Below are positions 54,636-56,959 of a DNA stretch of 56,959 nucleotides, piece by piece; position 1 is the stretch's first letter, and each line of letters opens with the position of its first letter. The position numbers were made by a program, and so were the translations under genes. The notes under the pieces are model-generated. The model had not been told where the DNA came from and ran no database searches. It saw only the letters and a list, made by a program, of their open reading frames with translations. The stretch lies in the NCBI RefSeq assembly GCF_014649995.1, contig NZ_BMUC01000004.1, positions 42,831 through 99,789 on the forward strand, given 5' to 3'. The stretch comes from Streptomyces griseoflavus (GTDB lineage Bacteria > Actinomycetota > Actinomycetes > Streptomycetales > Streptomycetaceae).

Positions 54636-56492
54636 TTACGGCTCTGCCGGGGCCGGGATACCGGTGTCCAGGCCGTTCTCCGCGGCTCGGACCGCCGCCT
54701 CGGGGCGCTGGCCCGGGATGTGGTCGTCGACGACCGGCTTGCCCATCACGGCGGCGATGTGGTCCTGGAGCACCTTGCGTCGTTCCTCGAAGAAGGCGTC
54801 GAAGTCGTCGGCCCGCATCAGTGCGGGGTTCGCGAGGTGCGTGATGACGCGCTGTTCGACGCCCTCGGAGCTGGTTTCGGCGGCCTTGGCGAGGCGGTGC
54901 AGGTACTCGGACGGTGCGTGGCCGCCGATGATCCGGTTGGTGCGGGCGGTCAGCGGTGTCTTGTTGACGACGGAGTTGTAGACGGAGCGTTCGTAGCCGT
55001 TCTTCTGGCACCAGGCCTGGGGGAAGATGTGGTGGATGTCCATCGCCTCGTCGAAGTAGACGCTGACCTCCGCCTTCTCCCCCGTCCGCCAGTCCGCGGC
55101 GCCCGCCTTGAGCAGGAGGGCGTAGATGCCCTTGTAGGCGGCACTCTGCCGGGTGCGGAGGGTCAGCAGGCGGCTGGCCGCGAATTGGGCTTGGGTGACC
55201 GTGCGGGGTTCCTGGGTGGATCCGCGGATCCAGTCGACGACGTCGGGGAGGTCGAGGTTGAACCGGGTCTCGGTCGTGCCGCCGTACAACTCGCCGAAGA
55301 CGCCGCACCAGTACCAGCGGGCCAGCTTCTCCTGCGCGCCCGCGGTCTCCGCGTCCTGGCCGGCGAGGGCGAAGATCGCGGCCAGGGGGATGAGTTGCGT
55401 GCCGTAGGGGAGGAAGCGCGTGTCGAAGACGAACTGCTGGCGGAGGAACTTGGCGGCGGCCTTGAAGCCGGCAACGACGTCGGGGGCGTAGCGCCGGTAG
55501 TCCTCCAGGTCGAGCGCGAGCATGTCCTTGCGTTTGCATCCGATGCGCGGCAGGCGCTCCTCGTCCGTGCCGGCGTCTTCCTCCCGGCGCCGCCGTTCGG
55601 CGGTGGCGAGGAGGGTGACCGCCTGGAGGAAGTCGGTGTTGGAGACGTCCTCCAGGATGGCGTATTCGGGCGCCTCCCAGGCGGATCGGCATTCGTTCCA
55701 GTGGCGCCGAAGGTCGAACTCGTCGGCGGCGTAGGTCGCAGTCAGCAGTTCGAAGACAGTGAGGGTGACGCCGCCCGTGTTGACCTTCTCGAAGACCTGG
55801 CACACCGCCTGGCGTGGGGTGCCCTTGCCGAGTTCGATGACCGGGAAGTGGTAGAGGTCGAAGGAGCGGATGAAGCCGTCGCGGAAGCGGTACCAGAGTT
55901 CCATCGCGTCCTGTGCGAATCCCCAGTGGCGGGCGAAGCCGTCGCCCCAGGAGTTGTCGAAGAGGCTCCGCAGCGGAAAGACACGGTGCTGGTACTCGAA
56001 CTCCCGTGTCGAGTAATCCTCCAGAACCTCGCCACGGAAGTTGACCACCTGGCGTGAGAGTGGAACGAACCGGATGGCGTCCTCGCGGTCCTCGTTCTCG
56101 TCGAGTGCCTTGACCATGTCGACGTAGAACCAGCCTCGTACCCGGCGCTTGCGCTCGTCCTGGGTCTCCACCGGGCCGTCCATCGCGATCGACTGGAACA
56201 GCGAGGTGAGCCGCTGCTGGCCGTCGAGAACGAGCGACTCCGGTCGTGCACGCTCCCCAGGGACCGCTCCTTCGATCGGCCTGTACTTGAAGCGGACGTC
56301 ACCGCCGCCCTCCAACAGCATCACCGTCCCGATCGGGTAGTTGAGGGAGACGGAAGCCAGCAGGCTCGCGATGTGGGGCCAGGGCCAGACCCAGCCGCGT
56401 TGGAACTCGGGCAACTGGATCTTCCCCGCTTCGACCTGGCCCAGCAGATCCCGCAGGGGCCGCTTGTCGATGCTGAAGGTCTCGGTCGCCAC
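54636..56492 (-). CDS. DUF262-HNH (GmrSD-like) putative modification-dependent nuclease
   Basis: 618 residues. N-terminal DUF262/ParB-like nucleotidase domain: IQLPEFQRGWVWPWPHIASLLAS and LVLDGQQRLTSLFQ (DGQQR at ~90-94). Middle region EKVNTGGVTLTVFELLTA is typical of the family. Toward the C-terminus (~485-535) an HNH/DUF1524-like motif: DIHHIFPQAWCQKNGY, NSVVNKTPLTARTNRIIGG. GmrSD enzymes cut glucosylated or otherwise modified phage DNA. GTG 56492 follows GAGGAGG; the nearby ATG is out of frame. As a single-chain type IV restriction candidate it fits an accessory defence island. Activity is not shown. Confidence 0.88.
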   Translation of the reverse strand: MATETFSIDKRPLRDLLGQVEAGKIQLPEFQRGWVWPWPHIASLLASVSLNYPIGTVMLLEGGGDVRFKYRPIEGAVPGERARPESLVLDGQQRLTSLFQSIAMDGPVETQDERKRRVRGWFYVDMVKALDENEDREDAIRFVPLSRQVVNFRGEVLEDYSTREFEYQHRVFPLRSLFDNSWGDGFARHWGFAQDAMELWYRFRDGFIRSFDLYHFPVIELGKGTPRQAVCQVFEKVNTGGVTLTVFELLTATYAADEFDLRRHWNECRSAWEAPEYAILEDVSNTDFLQAVTLLATAERRRREEDAGTDEERLPRIGCKRKDMLALDLEDYRRYAPDVVAGFKAAAKFLRQQFVFDTRFLPYGTQLIPLAAIFALAGQDAETAGAQEKLARWYWCGVFGELYGGTTETRFNLDLPDVVDWIRGSTQEPRTVTQAQFAASRLLTLRTRQSAAYKGIYALLLKAGAADWRTGEKAEVSVYFDEAMDIHHIFPQAWCQKNGYERSVYNSVVNKTPLTARTNRIIGGHAPSEYLHRLAKAAETSSEGVEQRVITHLANPALMRADDFDAFFEERRKVLQDHIAAVMGKPVVDDHIPGQRPEAAVRAAENGLDTGIPAPAEP

Positions 56493-56740
56493 ATGTCCTC
56501 CTCGGGCAGCACAACACGTTCCTCGGCGCTCGGTCACCGGGCCCGAGTGGCTGGGGGTGGGTTCGGTTCTGTCCGGCTCCTGTTCCCGCCGGTCCGCGGA
56601 CCTGTGACTCGTGTCTCCCACAGTGCCTGAGGTAGGGCGCGTCAGTCTTCTTCTTGGTCATTTCGGTGGCATTCGGGGAGGTGCCGGCACCCGTCGTGGG
56701 TGGGCGTCGTGCAGGGGGTCGTGGTGGCCGAGTCTCGCGG

Positions 56741-56959
56741 TCAGTCGGGTGAGGTGGCCGCCTTCTTGAGGTTGTCGAGGAGTGCGCGCTCGGCCGGGGT
56801 GAACTGTGGGCCGGTGAGTTGGGGGCGGAGGGGGCCGAGGAGGGCGGTGAGGAGGGCTGGGGGGTGGGCGAGGGAGGTGGGTGGGGACTTGAGGGCGAGG
56901 ACGTCGGTGAGGGCGGTGGCGGCGTGGAAGGAGCCGGTGGCGGTGCGGGAGAGGCGGCT
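56741..56959 (-). CDS. C-terminal fragment of an unidentified gene running off the window edge
   Basis: Open minus-strand frame of 72 codons plus TGA (56741-56743), without a start inside the window. It is Ala/Leu/Pro/Thr-rich, ends FTPAERALLDNLKKAATSPD, and uses C almost exclusively at third positions, which supports real coding. Family cannot be told from this piece. The 248 bp between it and the DUF262 start hold that gene's promoter and no other feature I can support. Confidence 0.6.
   Translation of the reverse strand, partial: SRLSRTATGSFHAATALTDVLALKSPPTSLAHPPALLTALLGPLRPQLTGPQFTPAERALLDNLKKAATSPD

Noticed and set aside
56299-56661. 120-codon minus-strand frame beginning MTKKKTDAP upstream of the DUF262 gene
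   Set aside because: Runs out of frame into the DUF262 coding region; no ribosome-binding site.
46846-56959. Second attachment-site copy of the tRNA-Arg 3' end
   Set aside because: Searched by eye for TTCGAATCCTGC-like sequence downstream; none seen, so the island's right end is not called.

Overview
This is chromosomal DNA of a Streptomyces. GC is very high with strong third-position G/C bias. It carries the apical coiled-coil pair Scy/FilP, NucS, a CBM2-FnIII-GH18 chitinase with the classic Streptomyces direct-repeat promoter, a HATPase/XRE/small-ORF regulatory cassette, and a gene order that, as I recall it, follows the S. coelicolor core region around SCO5351-SCO5397. Gene names come from recognition of the proteins; no database search was run.

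Region 1 (1-20 kb), mostly plus strand: the 3' end of scy, filP, two tandem ATPase-permease ABC exporters, a luciferase-like oxidoreductase, nucS, a large membrane-anchored NTPase-like protein with a degenerate Walker A, a STAS protein, 3-hydroxybutyryl-CoA dehydrogenase, a secreted M15 peptidase, PduO-type cobalamin adenosyltransferase, a two-component pair and the chitinase. Strong hairpin terminators separate most units.

Region 2 (20.2-46.6 kb), almost entirely minus strand and co-directional: the amino-acid/housekeeping block in transcription order nrtL (ArgS-like remnant), lysA, hom, thrC, thrB, rho, an LCP-family gene, rpmE, prfA, prmC, tsaC/sua5, a phosphatase-like protein whose catalytic Cys is Ser, a divergent SHMT, a WecA/TagO-type transferase, then atpI-B-E-F-H-A-G-D-C and a DUF2550-like gene. 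These supply threonine/lysine, transcription termination, translation termination, wall-polymer attachment and ATP synthase. A Rex-like operator lies upstream of atpI.

Region 3 (46.8-57 kb), an accessory island beginning at a tRNA-Arg(CCG) gene: a decayed tyrosine integrase (in-frame TGA plus an apparent internal deletion) pointing at the tRNA, an IS110-family element with a long repeat-rich 5' non-coding end (candidate bridge RNA), and a visibly low-GC three-gene operon that reads as a toxin-antitoxin-chaperone (TAC) system: a Gp49/HigB-like toxin (probable CTG start behind a strong Shine-Dalgarno), a HigA/XRE antitoxin with a C-terminal extension, and a SecB-like chaperone. Downstream are a HATPase/XRE/small-ORF cassette, a pyridoxamine-oxidase-fold protein and a DUF262-HNH (GmrSD-like) putative modification-dependent nuclease. 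The TAC operon in a defence-like island at a tRNA site is the most interesting system in the window.

No CRISPR array, rRNA, replication origin or recognisable biosynthetic gene cluster was seen.
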